Below, piece by piece: positions 1 to 8,091 of a stretch of DNA of 20,042 bases. Each line of letters starts with the position of its first letter. Position 1 is the stretch's first letter. This stretch comes from a virus. The notes under the pieces were generated by a model. That model was not told the origin of the DNA. It saw nothing but the letters and a program-made list of their open reading frames with translations, and made no database searches. A program made the position numbers and the translations under genes. The stretch spans positions 1-20,042 of IMG/VR virus record IMGVR_UViG_3300049783_001710; one strand, 5' to 3'.

Positions 1-3000
1 AAGGCCACCTGACAGCACCGGAGCACACCTGATGCCGATTGTCAGCATGTCGATAGTTTCGATGTAACCGTCAACTATCAAGTCACCGTCTGCACGAATA
101 AACGCCTCAGTAAGGGCCGCTTGGAACGCGGTGTCCGTACCCAGACCGTAACGAACAGCAGCAGCAGCATAAGCAGCGTTAGGCGTCGTGTGTGTTTCAA
201 GCGCCCAGTGTTGCAAGTAAGAAGGCAACGCCCTAGCAGGACGCCAGAAGCGCACAGGGCTGGTGCCAGTTCTCAAGGCAGGGCTAGCGGCGGTTGGCTC
301 ATAGCATAAGTATGTCCCACTGTCTGTAGCAACCCAGAGCATGCTCACGTCTGCCGATACAGTAGCATTTTCAGCCTCTGGTCGTGTGTCGAACACACGA
401 CCAGCAAAAGCATCGCGCCACTCACCAGCCGTTCCTCCTGCGTTAACAGTAAGAACCTGATTTGCTACGCCCAGCGTAGCAGGAATAGATTCTGCTATAT
501 CTACACCATCAACAGTTCCGGTGACTGTGATATTACCTGTTACGCCAAAGCCGAGTGGCATTGTAAGTGCACCTGCGCTGGATATTCTCATAGGAATGAT
601 AGCACCTGCACGGAAACGTAGGCTGTCACCCCCATCAACGTCAATGGTTTGACCATTAGTCCCGTTTACAGCTTGAAACTGTAATTCGCCGCCCTCCGCG
701 CCGAAGTTACCGAGTGTAAGCCTACCGTCGATAATAGCACTACCGAAACTTACATCATCATCTGTCGCGAGGCCTTGGTTTATAGCGTCAAGTTTTGTAC
801 CATCAGCACTTAGATTACGGGTGTCAACAGTACCAGTAACTGCAATGTTACCAGCAATGTCTAATTTTTCAGTAGGGACAAGCACTCCAATACCAAGGTT
901 ACCATTGTCGAAAACAGCCCACTCTTGGTTGTTAGCGACGTCGCCTTCTCCAAAAGCAATCGCATTGTCTGTTGTACCAGTCCCAGAGCGTAACTCAATC
1001 CACTGTTGGGCTGTACCACTAGTGTCTACACCTGACTCCAGTCTGATAGCTGTGTTGTGCCATTTGGTTGTAGCCGCCACCGCGTTTCGAACGGTGCTTA
1101 CGTTAAAGCTTCGTTCGTTAGGGACGGCTCCCTCAAATCTAGCCAGTGGGACTTCGGAGTCATCAGCGTCATTAATAGTTGTAGGATTATTGACGTGGAA
1201 TAGCCCAGCTACCTCAACACCCTCTAAAGCTGACAGAGTGCCGTTCACCCGAGTTAAAGCAACACCATCAGCATCATCGCTGGCAACACCTAAGTTAAGT
1301 GTACGTGTCGAAGCGTCTATCTGAAACGGGTAAAATAGTGCACCAGTGCCGTCCGTTGCACCAATGTATAAGTCGTCGTTGGTTTCTCTATGACGCAAGT
1401 AGAATGCGCCCGCGTTTTGAACATTTATTGCTCCTGCGTACATGGCTAGGTTGCTGTATAAAGCAGCGTTGGTGTCATCTAGAGTAAGCAACGCACTGCC
1501 GCTGTTAGTTTTGACTCGCAGGCGGTTCGCTGTACCGAGGTCTAAGACAACATCATCAACACTTTGCCATAAGATAGCATCACCAACCGAAGAGCCTAAT
1601 GATAGTGTACCATCGAGCGTGATGTCGCCGCCGAGCGTAGTGTCACCGTCTACAGTGAGATTAGTAGTAGAATACATACCAGTGAGGCCGATGCCGCCTG
1701 TCAGAACACCACCTCTATAAACGTACATACCCTCGCCTATATTGGGGTCAACGTTGGTTGCAGTTCCACGGTTCCAGCGCAAGCCGTAAGCAACCCCTTT
1801 AGTGGAAGTTGAGCTCCCGTCGTCTCCAGAATAGCCAGTATCCATACCCCAAATTGGGCCAGCCCAATCACCGTTGCCGGCTGCGGGGTCTTTGTCGCGA
1901 TAGTTACTGATGAGTCCGGCGGGCGACTGGATTGTTCCGGTTGCCTCAATCAGGCCTGTCACAACAATCCCAGTAGTTGTGACAGTCGCCTTAACTTGGT
2001 TATTTGCCCAAAGCTCTAGGATGCCGTCGCCGTTTTGTGCAATACCCGTGTCGCTGTCGCCTATTGCTAAGGCCGCGTTACGCGCGGCAAATGTTCCTCC
2101 AGGAGTAGCACCACCGATGCCTGCATTACCGCTTACTAGGATATCGCCCGTTACATCAACACCCGTGGCCTGAGTTACGAGCTTCTGAGCACCGTAATGA
2201 TAAAGGCGAACTTTACCCGTTGCGCCGTCTAGCCTGATGTAATCGGTCAGGCCGAGTGAGTTATCGTCTCCTTGAAGGATGGTATCTCCGCCAGTAGCGG
2301 CGTTGTTGATAAACAGATCGCCAGTGTCGCTAGCGATATAACTATTAGTACCATCATGTCGTAGGGACAGGTCAGGACCGTCGCCGATGTTGACGCGGGA
2401 GTTGTCACCTACGCCTATGTTACCAGTGACACCTAAGTCTCCGGTTATATCAACACCGCCAGCAGATAATAGTCGCATGGACTCGCTTAATGTGCTGCGG
2501 TAAAACACTGTGTCGTTTGCAAGTGTGCCACCTGATGCGTAAATTTCTAAGTCTTTGGTAGTGACGTTTTTACCTATTGACGCACGGTCTTGCCCAACAC
2601 CTATAGCAGTACCAACAGTTATAGTGGTGTCAGCGCTAGCACCAAAAACACTCAAGTCACCCGATACATCCACACCCGTGGATTTGGTTGCGAACTTCTG
2701 AATGCCATAGTGATAAAGGAGAACTTCGCCGGACGCGCCGTTCGCGATGAAGTAATCTGTGAAGCCGCCTGCACCATTATCAGATTTGATGCGGACGTCT
2801 TGATTATCCGCGTTGTTCTGTATGGTCAAATCACCAGTTGAGTTCAGGATAATGCTGTTGGCTTGGTCGTGGTACAGTCGTAAGTCGTTGTTATTGCCGA
2901 TGTATATGCGCGAGTCGTCAGGGACGTATACATCTCCTGTAACATCGAGATCGCCCGTAACAGTAACTCCATTGACATCAACGCGTGCCTTCTCGACACC

Positions 3001-6000
3001 ACCAACTGCAAACGTAGTGAGTGCGGATATGATCTCAAGTTGTGCAAGATCAACTGTGCCCCAACCCGAAAGTATCAGATTCCCGTTATCAGTAGCGCCT
3101 CCAGGTGCTTGGGCTTGAATATATAATTTGCCGCCCGAAGCCACTATTCTGTGTGTGGCTGAGTTATCGGTCTCGCTGAAAATAAGCTTTGGCTGCGCCG
3201 ATGAGATTGTTATGTCGCCAGAAGCAATGGTACCTGTTAAGGCAATGTTACCGGCAATGTCTAATTTTTCAGTAGGGTTAAGTACGTTGATACCGAAGTT
3301 ACCATTGTCGAAAACAGCCCATTCTTGGTGGAAGCCGGCGTCGCCTTCTCCAAAAGCAATCGCATTGTCATTTGTGCCGTTACCGCTTCGGAGTTCAATC
3401 CACTGTTGGGCGGCGTCGGTGTCACCTACATTTGATTCTAGTCTGATAGCTGTGTTAAACCATCCGTCAGAAATCAACTCGTTTCGGCGGGTACTTACTT
3501 TGAATTTTCGTGGGTTGGGGACAACTCCCTCAAACGTAGCCAGTAGAATTTCGGAGTCAGCAGCATCACCAATAGCGGTAGGATTATCGACGTGAAGTTG
3601 GTCTGTTAACGTCGCCGTCGCGAAACTTACATCATCATCTGTCGCGAGGCCTTGGTTTATAGCGTCAAGTTTTGTACCATCAGCACTTAGATTACGGGTG
3701 TCAACAGTACCGGTGACAGTGATGTCACCTGTGACGTCAAATCCAGTAGCCTTGGTTGCGAACTTCTGAGAACCGTAGTGATAACCACGGAGTTCTCCAG
3801 TTGCGCCGTGAGCCAATAGGTAGCTCACGACACCATCATCAGTTACATTATTTCCTTGGATCACTACGTTTGCATTTACAGTGGTATTAATGAGAAATAA
3901 ACTGCCGGTAGTACTAGCTATGACGCTATTTGTTCCATTATGCTGGATGGAGAAGTCGTTACCCCCACCCATGTAAAGGCGTCGACTGTCGTCTAGGAAC
4001 AAATTCCCAGTAAGATCGATGTCATTAAAGATAACATCATCTGTCGTCGAAACTCCTTGGTCAAAGCCAAGGGTAGCTGGAGTAAGAGTGGTTGATGCAA
4101 GACCGGTAATATGCCCATAAGTATCAAGGGTCACGTCTTGAATGACGGTTGCGGCGCTGTTATTAACTGAGGACTGACTGGAAGTATCTGTATGGCTAAA
4201 TACAGTTCCTGTAAGATCCAACCCAGCACCTGCGGTGAAAACAGCGGTAGAGGATATCTGAATAAATGTAATGTTAGTAGTACCAAACGTGATCGTACCG
4301 GGGGTGTTGCAGACGTATAGCTCACCAGCAGCAGTGTCGCCTTCGCTGACGAAGAACGCATCACCTTGACCCAAAGAGTCTGGGTCACTTGGAGCGTAGG
4401 AGTCGGTGTCTGCGGTACGAGTGAGTACCCAGTTTGTACTGGCAGAGCCTACAGTGGTTACACCGTAAATACCGTTTTGCGTGCCATCGGTTTGTCCATA
4501 GACCAAGACGCGGTCTTGAGCATTCAGAGATATCCCATCAGCTACAAAGGCAACCTGTGTGCCGGCGTTAGTCAGCGTTGCACCTACACCAGAAGACCCG
4601 TTGTTGTAGGTGCTTGTCTGATTGCCGATAGTTTCCGCTCTAACTGCCGTATGATAATGTATACCAGCCGCAGCAATTGTGTCAACATATGACTTGGTAG
4701 CAGATTGTAGTGCAGTAGTCGGATCAGCGTTTAGAATTAGGTTGCCAGTCATAGTCCCGCCAGTGAGCGGAAGGAGTCCGGCAAGTGCTGAACCATCGCC
4801 GGTGAAGTCTGTAGCGTTAACGTTACCATCAACGTCGAAATTGCCCAAGTCGTCAAGCGTAGCGCCGGGGTTTGAGCCGGTATCAACACCGGCTGTGACG
4901 TTTTCCCAAACAGAGAATCGCATTCTCGCGCCCGTGGTATCATCAGTATTAACGTCGATACGAGCAGCATTACCATCTTGACCGGGAATTTCATCCGCTT
5001 GGTTGAACGTGATGCTGGCGTTACCACCACCGTCGTTATTCGTTAGAGCCACTTTGTTCGCTATGACATTACCCGCAGAATACATACCAGCGACGCCGAT
5101 GCCACCGCGTAGTGTTCCGCCCGTATAGACATATAGACCCTCAGCGACTTCGGGAATCGCAACCGACGACCCTGCTCGGTTCCAACGCAATCCAAAAGCG
5201 CCGGTAGCTAGTGAGTTCGCACCGCCAGTTTCACCAGTAAATCCATCATCCATACCCCATATTGGGCCACCCCAAGTATTGTTGTTTGTGTCATCATAAT
5301 TGCCGATAAACCCGCCTTGAGCTTGAAATTGACTTGATGCACTAATTCCGAAAGTTGTGACAGTCGCCCTAACTTGGTTATTTGCCCAAAGCTCTAGGAT
5401 GCCGTCGCCGTTTTGTGCAATACCGGTGTCGCTGTCGCCTATTGCCAAGGCTGCGTTACGCGTTGCCAAAGTTCCTCCAGGGACAACACCCAAGCCTACT
5501 TGGCCTTGATCGAAGAGCGCTGTGGCAGCGACCGTATCTACGTCAAATAAGCTGGCGTTCACCGAATCCCGAAGACGGAAACGGGAAGTTCTCAAAAAGG
5601 ACTCATCGGGTGTAGTTGCGTGTGAACCACCGAAGAGTTGAAGCAAAGCACCTGTGCCGGTGGTTGAACCCCATAAATTAAGACTTGAAGCGGCGCCGAT
5701 CTGACTGATAGTAGTAGTGTTGATCGCATTGAAAGTTACAGTATTGGTCGTCGCAAGACCTTGATTGATGAGGTCAAGTTTTGTTTTATCTGCCCCAGTC
5801 ATTAATCCTGCAAGTGATATGGTTGCTGCCGGAAGTGTTGCATTTGTTCCATCACTTGATGTAATTGTGCCCGACGACGCCGCGGCAGTGTAGCCCAGAT
5901 TAGTCGTAACATTTGTTGCTTTTGCGGTGTTTAATGCAACTGCACTATCTATATCGGATAAAACAGACGAAAGAAATCCAGCTGTCGAATTTGCCAGAGT

Positions 6001-6189
6001 AGAAGAATCTACTACAAGATTATCTTCCGTAACTTCTTTTATAGTGACGATGGTTTCTGCGCCATCATTTTTTTTGATAAATATGGTGCCGTCAAATGTA
6101 TTGATAGCAACTTCGCCCAAATCAAGCTGCAGTGTAGTAGGAATTTTCCCTGACACGGCACTTCTGCGCAGTTTAATGTCTGTAGTCAT
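1..6189 (-). CDS. giant modular tail fibre / adhesin, 3' end cut by window edge
   Basis: An ATG at 6189 opens a frame that I translated codon by codon to base 1 without a stop: 2063 codons, with the C-terminus outside the window. An AGAGGG ribosome site lies four bases upstream. Residues 1-45 form a fibre-anchor type N-terminus (LRRSAVSGKIPTT, then GEVAINTFDG). Residues about 474-655 hold a module common in marine phage fibres, with PLTGGTMTGN, ATKSYVDTIAAAGIHYH and QGDAFFVSEGDT. The rest is built of repeated beta-type modules: GDSDTGIAQNGDGILELWAN (about 240-280 and 1362-1407), GPIWGMD..GLRWNR (305-373 and 1440-1517), QWIELRSG..PTEKLDIAGN (864-989 and 1663-1800) and YHYG.QKFATK (three copies). 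Residues after about 1914 are not repeat-like. Likely role is host attachment, as part of a long fibre; that is inferred from modules. DNA from about 5700 leftwards is GC-richer than the baseplate genes. No chaperone or cleavage domain is visible before the edge. Confidence 0.85.
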   Translation of the reverse strand, partial: MTTDIKLRRSAVSGKIPTTLQLDLGEVAINTFDGTIFIKKNDGAETIVTIKEVTEDNLVVDSSTLANSTAGFLSSVLSDIDSAVALNTAKATNVTTNLGYTAAASSGTITSSDGTNATLPAATISLAGLMTGADKTKLDLINQGLATTNTVTFNAINTTTISQIGAASSLNLWGSTTGTGALLQLFGGSHATTPDESFLRTSRFRLRDSVNASLFDVDTVAATALFDQGQVGLGVVPGGTLATRNAALAIGDSDTGIAQNGDGILELWANNQVRATVTTFGISASSQFQAQGGFIGNYDDTNNNTWGGPIWGMDDGFTGETGGANSLATGAFGLRWNRAGSSVAIPEVAEGLYVYTGGTLRGGIGVAGMYSAGNVIANKVALTNNDGGGNASITFNQADEIPGQDGNAARIDVNTDDTTGARMRFSVWENVTAGVDTGSNPGATLDDLGNFDVDGNVNATDFTGDGSALAGLLPLTGGTMTGNLILNADPTTALQSATKSYVDTIAAAGIHYHTAVRAETIGNQTSTYNNGSSGVGATLTNAGTQVAFVADGISLNAQDRVLVYGQTDGTQNGIYGVTTVGSASTNWVLTRTADTDSYAPSDPDSLGQGDAFFVSEGDTAAGELYVCNTPGTITFGTTNITFIQISSTAVFTAGAGLDLTGTVFSHTDTSSQSSVNNSAATVIQDVTLDTYGHITGLASTTLTPATLGFDQGVSTTDDVIFNDIDLTGNLFLDDSRRLYMGGGNDFSIQHNGTNSVIASTTGSLFLINTTVNANVVIQGNNVTDDGVVSYLLAHGATGELRGYHYGSQKFATKATGFDVTGDITVTGTVDTRNLSADGTKLDAINQGLATDDDVSFATATLTDQLHVDNPTAIGDAADSEILLATFEGVVPNPRKFKVSTRRNELISDGWFNTAIRLESNVGDTDAAQQWIELRSGNGTNDNAIAFGEGDAGFHQEWAVFDNGNFGINVLNPTEKLDIAGNIALTGTIASGDITISSAQPKLIFSETDNSATHRIVASGGKLYIQAQAPGGATDNGNLILSGWGTVDLAQLEIISALTTFAVGGVEKARVDVNGVTVTGDLDVTGDVYVPDDSRIYIGNNNDLRLYHDQANSIILNSTGDLTIQNNADNQDVRIKSDNGAGGFTDYFIANGASGEVLLYHYGIQKFATKSTGVDVSGDLSVFGASADTTITVGTAIGVGQDRASIGKNVTTKDLEIYASGGTLANDTVFYRSTLSESMRLLSAGGVDITGDLGVTGNIGVGDNSRVNIGDGPDLSLRHDGTNSYIASDTGDLFINNAATGGDTILQGDDNSLGLTDYIRLDGATGKVRLYHYGAQKLVTQATGVDVTGDILVSGNAGIGGATPGGTFAARNAALAIGDSDTGIAQNGDGILELWANNQVKATVTTTGIVVTGLIEATGTIQSPAGLISNYRDKDPAAGNGDWAGPIWGMDTGYSGDDGSSTSTKGVAYGLRWNRGTATNVDPNIGEGMYVYRGGVLTGGIGLTGMYSTTNLTVDGDTTLGGDITLDGTLSLGSSVGDAILWQSVDDVVLDLGTANRLRVKTNSGSALLTLDDTNAALYSNLAMYAGAINVQNAGAFYLRHRETNDDLYIGATDGTGALFYPFQIDASTRTLNLGVASDDADGVALTRVNGTLSALEGVEVAGLFHVNNPTTINDADDSEVPLARFEGAVPNERSFNVSTVRNAVAATTKWHNTAIRLESGVDTSGTAQQWIELRSGTGTTDNAIAFGEGDVANNQEWAVFDNGNLGIGVLVPTEKLDIAGNIAVTGTVDTRNLSADGTKLDAINQGLATDDDVSFGSAIIDGRLTLGNFGAEGGELQFQAVNGTNGQTIDVDGGDSLRFRAGAIIPMRISSAGALTMPLGFGVTGNITVTGTVDGVDIAESIPATLGVANQVLTVNAGGTAGEWRDAFAGRVFDTRPEAENATVSADVSMLWVATDSGTYLCYEPTAASPALRTGTSPVRFWRPARALPSYLQHWALETHTTPNAAYAAAAVRYGLGTDTAFQAALTEAFIRADGDLIVDGYIETIDMLTIGIRCAPVLSGGL
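744..834. repeat. direct repeat copy 1 (91 bases identical to 3621-3711)
   Basis: These 91 bases are identical, base for base, to 3621-3711. Both encode the segment TRNLSADGTKLDAINQGLA followed by TDDDVSF, in the same frame of the giant fibre gene. The distance between copies is 2877 bases, exactly 959 codons. Confidence 0.95.
841..1200. repeat. imperfect repeat of 3241-3597 (QWIELRSG module)
   Basis: The block aligns with 3241-3597 at an offset of 2400 bases, changing to 2397 near 1084 through a one-codon difference. Long identical stretches occur (for example 29 bases beginning at 930), separated by clusters of changes. It encodes the HVNNPT...QWIELRSG...AIAFGEGD...PTEKLDIAGN module. Confidence 0.9.
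1976..2105. repeat. near-identical repeat of 5354-5483 (ALAIGDSDTG module)
   Basis: Matches 5354-5483 with only a few changes, including an uninterrupted run of 55 identical bases. Encodes NAALAIGDSDTGIAQNGDG followed by ILELWANNQV. Copies are 3378 bases (1126 codons) apart. The neighbouring GPIWGMD..GLRWNR segment is also shared, but more diverged. Confidence 0.95.
3241..3597. repeat. imperfect repeat of 841-1200 (QWIELRSG module)
   Basis: Other copy of the module, encoding HVDNPT...QWIELRSGNGTNDN...PTEKLDIAGN. Changes are concentrated in a few clusters, as expected if older divergence is mixed with conversion between copies. Confidence 0.9.
3621..3711. repeat. direct repeat copy 2 (91 bases identical to 744-834)
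   Basis: Second copy of the 91-base identical repeat. In the protein it precedes the QWIELRSG module, whereas the other copy follows the second QWIELRSG module, so the two copies flank a large in-frame block. Confidence 0.95.
5354..5483. repeat. near-identical repeat of 1976-2105 (ALAIGDSDTG module)
   Basis: Upstream copy (in transcription sense) of the ALAIGDSDTG module within the giant fibre gene; same frame and direct orientation as the other copy. Confidence 0.95.
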
Positions 6190-6205
6190 AAGACCCTCTC
6201 TTTTT

Positions 6206-6229
6206 AGTTCTTTGGTATATACCAGAACT
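6206..6229. promoter_or_regulatory. inverted repeat in the gap before the giant fibre gene
   Basis: The 51-base gap between the 512-residue gene and the giant fibre gene contains arms AGTTCT..GGTAT and ATACC.AGAACT, pairing over 11 bases with a two-base bulge, and a perfect 12-base palindrome TGGTATATACCA in the centre (6213-6224). It lies just upstream of the ribosome site. No run of U follows on the transcribed strand, so it does not look like a standard terminator; it could be an RNA hairpin that affects processing, stability or translation. Confidence 0.5.
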
Positions 6230-6240
6230 GTTTAATGTAT

Positions 6241-7779
6241 TTAGTAAGATCCTCCGTCTACTGCGGTAATAGTAACAGCTCCAGCAGCAACAGCGAAATT
6301 AGCAGAGTTGAAAGATGCAACACCTTTGACCGAATTAGTAGCGCTAATTCCTGCCAGAGTGACGGCAGCATTTTCCCCAGTTCCTGTGACACTCAATCCC
6401 GTTCCCGCAGTCACCGCGATACTACGGACATAGTTACCAGTAGTATCGGTTCCAAGTGCAATTGAATTTGGCTGAATGGTGGTCACCATATTGACATTAC
6501 CCGAGCCATCAAAGGATACTGCTGCTGCAACTACATCTCCGGACATAGAAAAGTTTCTGCTTGTAGCAAGAGTGGTAGCAGTAGAAGCATTGCCCGTCAA
6601 TGCGCCCTCGAATGATGTAGCTACGAATGTTTCGGCGCCGACGGTCCATTTTTCAGCAGTTTCATCCCATACAAGAGTTTTATTAGGAGAAGTACCTCTT
6701 TCGATCTCGATTCCGCCGTTCTGAGAAGGTACTCCCGCTTCGTCGCTATTAAGCAATATTATAGCATCGCCGATATTGACTTCATTGGAATTGACTGTGA
6801 ATGTGGTACCATTAACTATCAAATCGCTCGAGATTGTTACCGTGCCAGTTCCATTTGGCGTAAGTACAATGTCGCCGTTAACATCCGTAGAAGATATAAT
6901 ATTCCCGTCGATTGCAATGTTATCTACCGCGAGACTCGTAAGGCCACTTACATCGCTGTCAAGTGAGTAACTGACCTGGTTATTAGTAACGGTAGAAGTA
7001 ATATTATTTCCACCGTCAAATGTCAATGTATCTGCGCTTGTTACAGTATCAGTGCCGGTATCGCCCGCTATTAAAAGATCGGTTGAGATCGAAGCTGTGC
7101 TTACTGCGGTCAGTCGTCCTTGCTGATCGACAGTAAATGTTGGAATTTGAGTCGTTGATCCATATGACGCAGGGGTTACAGCGGTATCATCAAGATCAAC
7201 GAAGATAGAATTGTTGGCTACCGTTGTCGTGATACCCGACAGACCGATAAAGTCGAGTGTTTGTCCGTATCCTATAGAATCCGCAGTTCCAGTATCTGCG
7301 GCAACAGTAAAGATAACAGCACCAGTCGTTACATCATCTACATATTGCTTTGTTGCAGCATGTTGTGGTGCAGTGGGATCAATGACATTTATTATCTGCG
7401 AAGTGCTTGCATCAATCGAGCCCGTACCGGCAGGAGAAAGTACAATGTTGCCGTTTGTGTCTGTCGACGCTATGGAATTTCCGTTGATAGTTATATTATC
7501 AACATTTAAAATGTCAATTTTACTATTAGAATCGACAATAATAGCACTATTTGCTGTCAGTGTTCCTGGTGTGTGATCTAATTTGCTTGTGAAATATTTA
7601 CCACCGATTATTTCAATGTTGGCGGCGTCTCCTGCAGTTTCTACCCCAGTTCCTATATACAAACGGTCGCCGCCATTTGACGGCGTTCCCGCTAAATAAG
7701 AATAAGCAACTTCGCCTTGAGCGAGTGAAGTAGGCGATCCTGTTGCGGCCGACCGTTTAACTCTAATAATTGATGCCAC
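6241..7779 (-). CDS. fibre-like virion structural protein, 512 aa, GTG start
   Basis: The protein starts with GTG in a TAGTG overlap with the stop of the preceding gene; a strong GGAGGTC site seven bases upstream supports this start. The N-terminus (IIRVKRSAATGSPTSLAQGE, then DRLYIGTG) has the same plan as the start of the giant fibre downstream, and is typical of marine phage virion proteins. Further along are ATKQYVDD (about residue 140), a GGIEIERGTSPNKTLVWDE segment (about 350) and a C-terminus ending in VKGVASFNSANF..TAVDGGSY. Two internal modules are duplicated: VDN.xI.GN.I.STD.NG.IVL.P.GTG (about 92-125 and 284-317) and a DTGT..TLxF.G..xIT.TV.NN segment (about 157-195 and 234-274). Low complexity, rich in Thr, Ser, Val and Asn, no membrane segment. 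Likely a fibre or fibre-connector component; exact position in the tail is unknown. Confidence 0.85.
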   Translation of the reverse strand: MASIIRVKRSAATGSPTSLAQGEVAYSYLAGTPSNGGDRLYIGTGVETAGDAANIEIIGGKYFTSKLDHTPGTLTANSAIIVDSNSKIDILNVDNITINGNSIASTDTNGNIVLSPAGTGSIDASTSQIINVIDPTAPQHAATKQYVDDVTTGAVIFTVAADTGTADSIGYGQTLDFIGLSGITTTVANNSIFVDLDDTAVTPASYGSTTQIPTFTVDQQGRLTAVSTASISTDLLIAGDTGTDTVTSADTLTFDGGNNITSTVTNNQVSYSLDSDVSGLTSLAVDNIAIDGNIISSTDVNGDIVLTPNGTGTVTISSDLIVNGTTFTVNSNEVNIGDAIILLNSDEAGVPSQNGGIEIERGTSPNKTLVWDETAEKWTVGAETFVATSFEGALTGNASTATTLATSRNFSMSGDVVAAAVSFDGSGNVNMVTTIQPNSIALGTDTTGNYVRSIAVTAGTGLSVTGTGENAAVTLAGISATNSVKGVASFNSANFAVAAGAVTITAVDGGSY

Positions 7780-8075
7780 TAGAAATGACCTCCATTGACT
7801 GTTTGTTTTTCAAGTAATGTTGTGGCCAAGAATTTTTCTTCTATTTCATCATATACTAGTACTGATCCGTCAACCGCGTTGCTGGTATCTACGTCCACCA
7901 AGGCGCCCAATGTACGCCCAAAAAGATTAGATTGATTCATACTGACTTGATTTCTATTAGTAGGTTCTGAAACTACTGTTCTCGGCGACGTGGATTTTAC
8001 TTTTAATGATCCGTCATCCGCGCTAAGTCCTGAAACTACTGTTCTCGGTGATGATGATTTTACTTTTACCGGCAT
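7779..8075 (-). CDS. small virion protein with tandem N-terminal repeat, 98 aa
   Basis: The ATG at 8075 is preceded by TAGGAG at a normal distance. The N-terminal third is a 21-residue tandem duplication: KVKSSSPRTVVSGLSADDGS followed by KVKSTSPRTVVSE. The C-terminal half (LGALVDVDTSNAVDGSVLVYDE..) matches a segment I recognise from small structural proteins of marine T4-like phages, in which a 'L.DVD...DG..LVYD' strand pattern leads to a short tail ending in NGGHF. The gene sits between the 111-residue protein and the GTG-start fibre protein, overlapping the latter by one base, which suggests coupled translation and a shared structure. The function is not established; a linker or adaptor in the tail is only an inference from position. 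Confidence 0.75.
   Translation of the reverse strand: MPVKVKSSSPRTVVSGLSADDGSLKVKSTSPRTVVSEPTNRNQVSMNQSNLFGRTLGALVDVDTSNAVDGSVLVYDEIEEKFLATTLLEKQTVNGGHF
7787..7793 (-). promoter_or_regulatory. strong ribosome binding site for a GTG start
   Basis: GGAGGTC on the minus strand, seven bases before the GTG at 7779 and inside the end of the preceding gene. It fixes the start of the 512-residue protein at a non-ATG codon and supports coupling with the overlapping TAG stop. Confidence 0.8.
7967..8068. repeat. 63-base tandem duplication in the 98-aa gene
   Basis: The 39-base core at 7967-8005 recurs at 8030-8068 with few changes. The period is 63 bases, or 21 codons, giving the duplicated KVKS.SPRTVVS segment. 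Confidence 0.9.
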
Positions 8076-8091
8076 TACTGTATACTCCTAT

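Noticed and set aside
821-1324. Plus-strand open frame across the giant fibre gene
   Set aside because: Rich in Ser, Pro, Val and Thr as expected for the antisense of a repetitive fibre gene; no ribosome site, no recognisable family, and the minus frame is fully open with clear fibre motifs.
1-6189. Diversity-generating retroelement acting on the giant fibre
   Set aside because: The repeats are not template/variable pairs: differences are not limited to adenine positions, and no reverse transcriptase is in the window. One beyond the left edge cannot be excluded.
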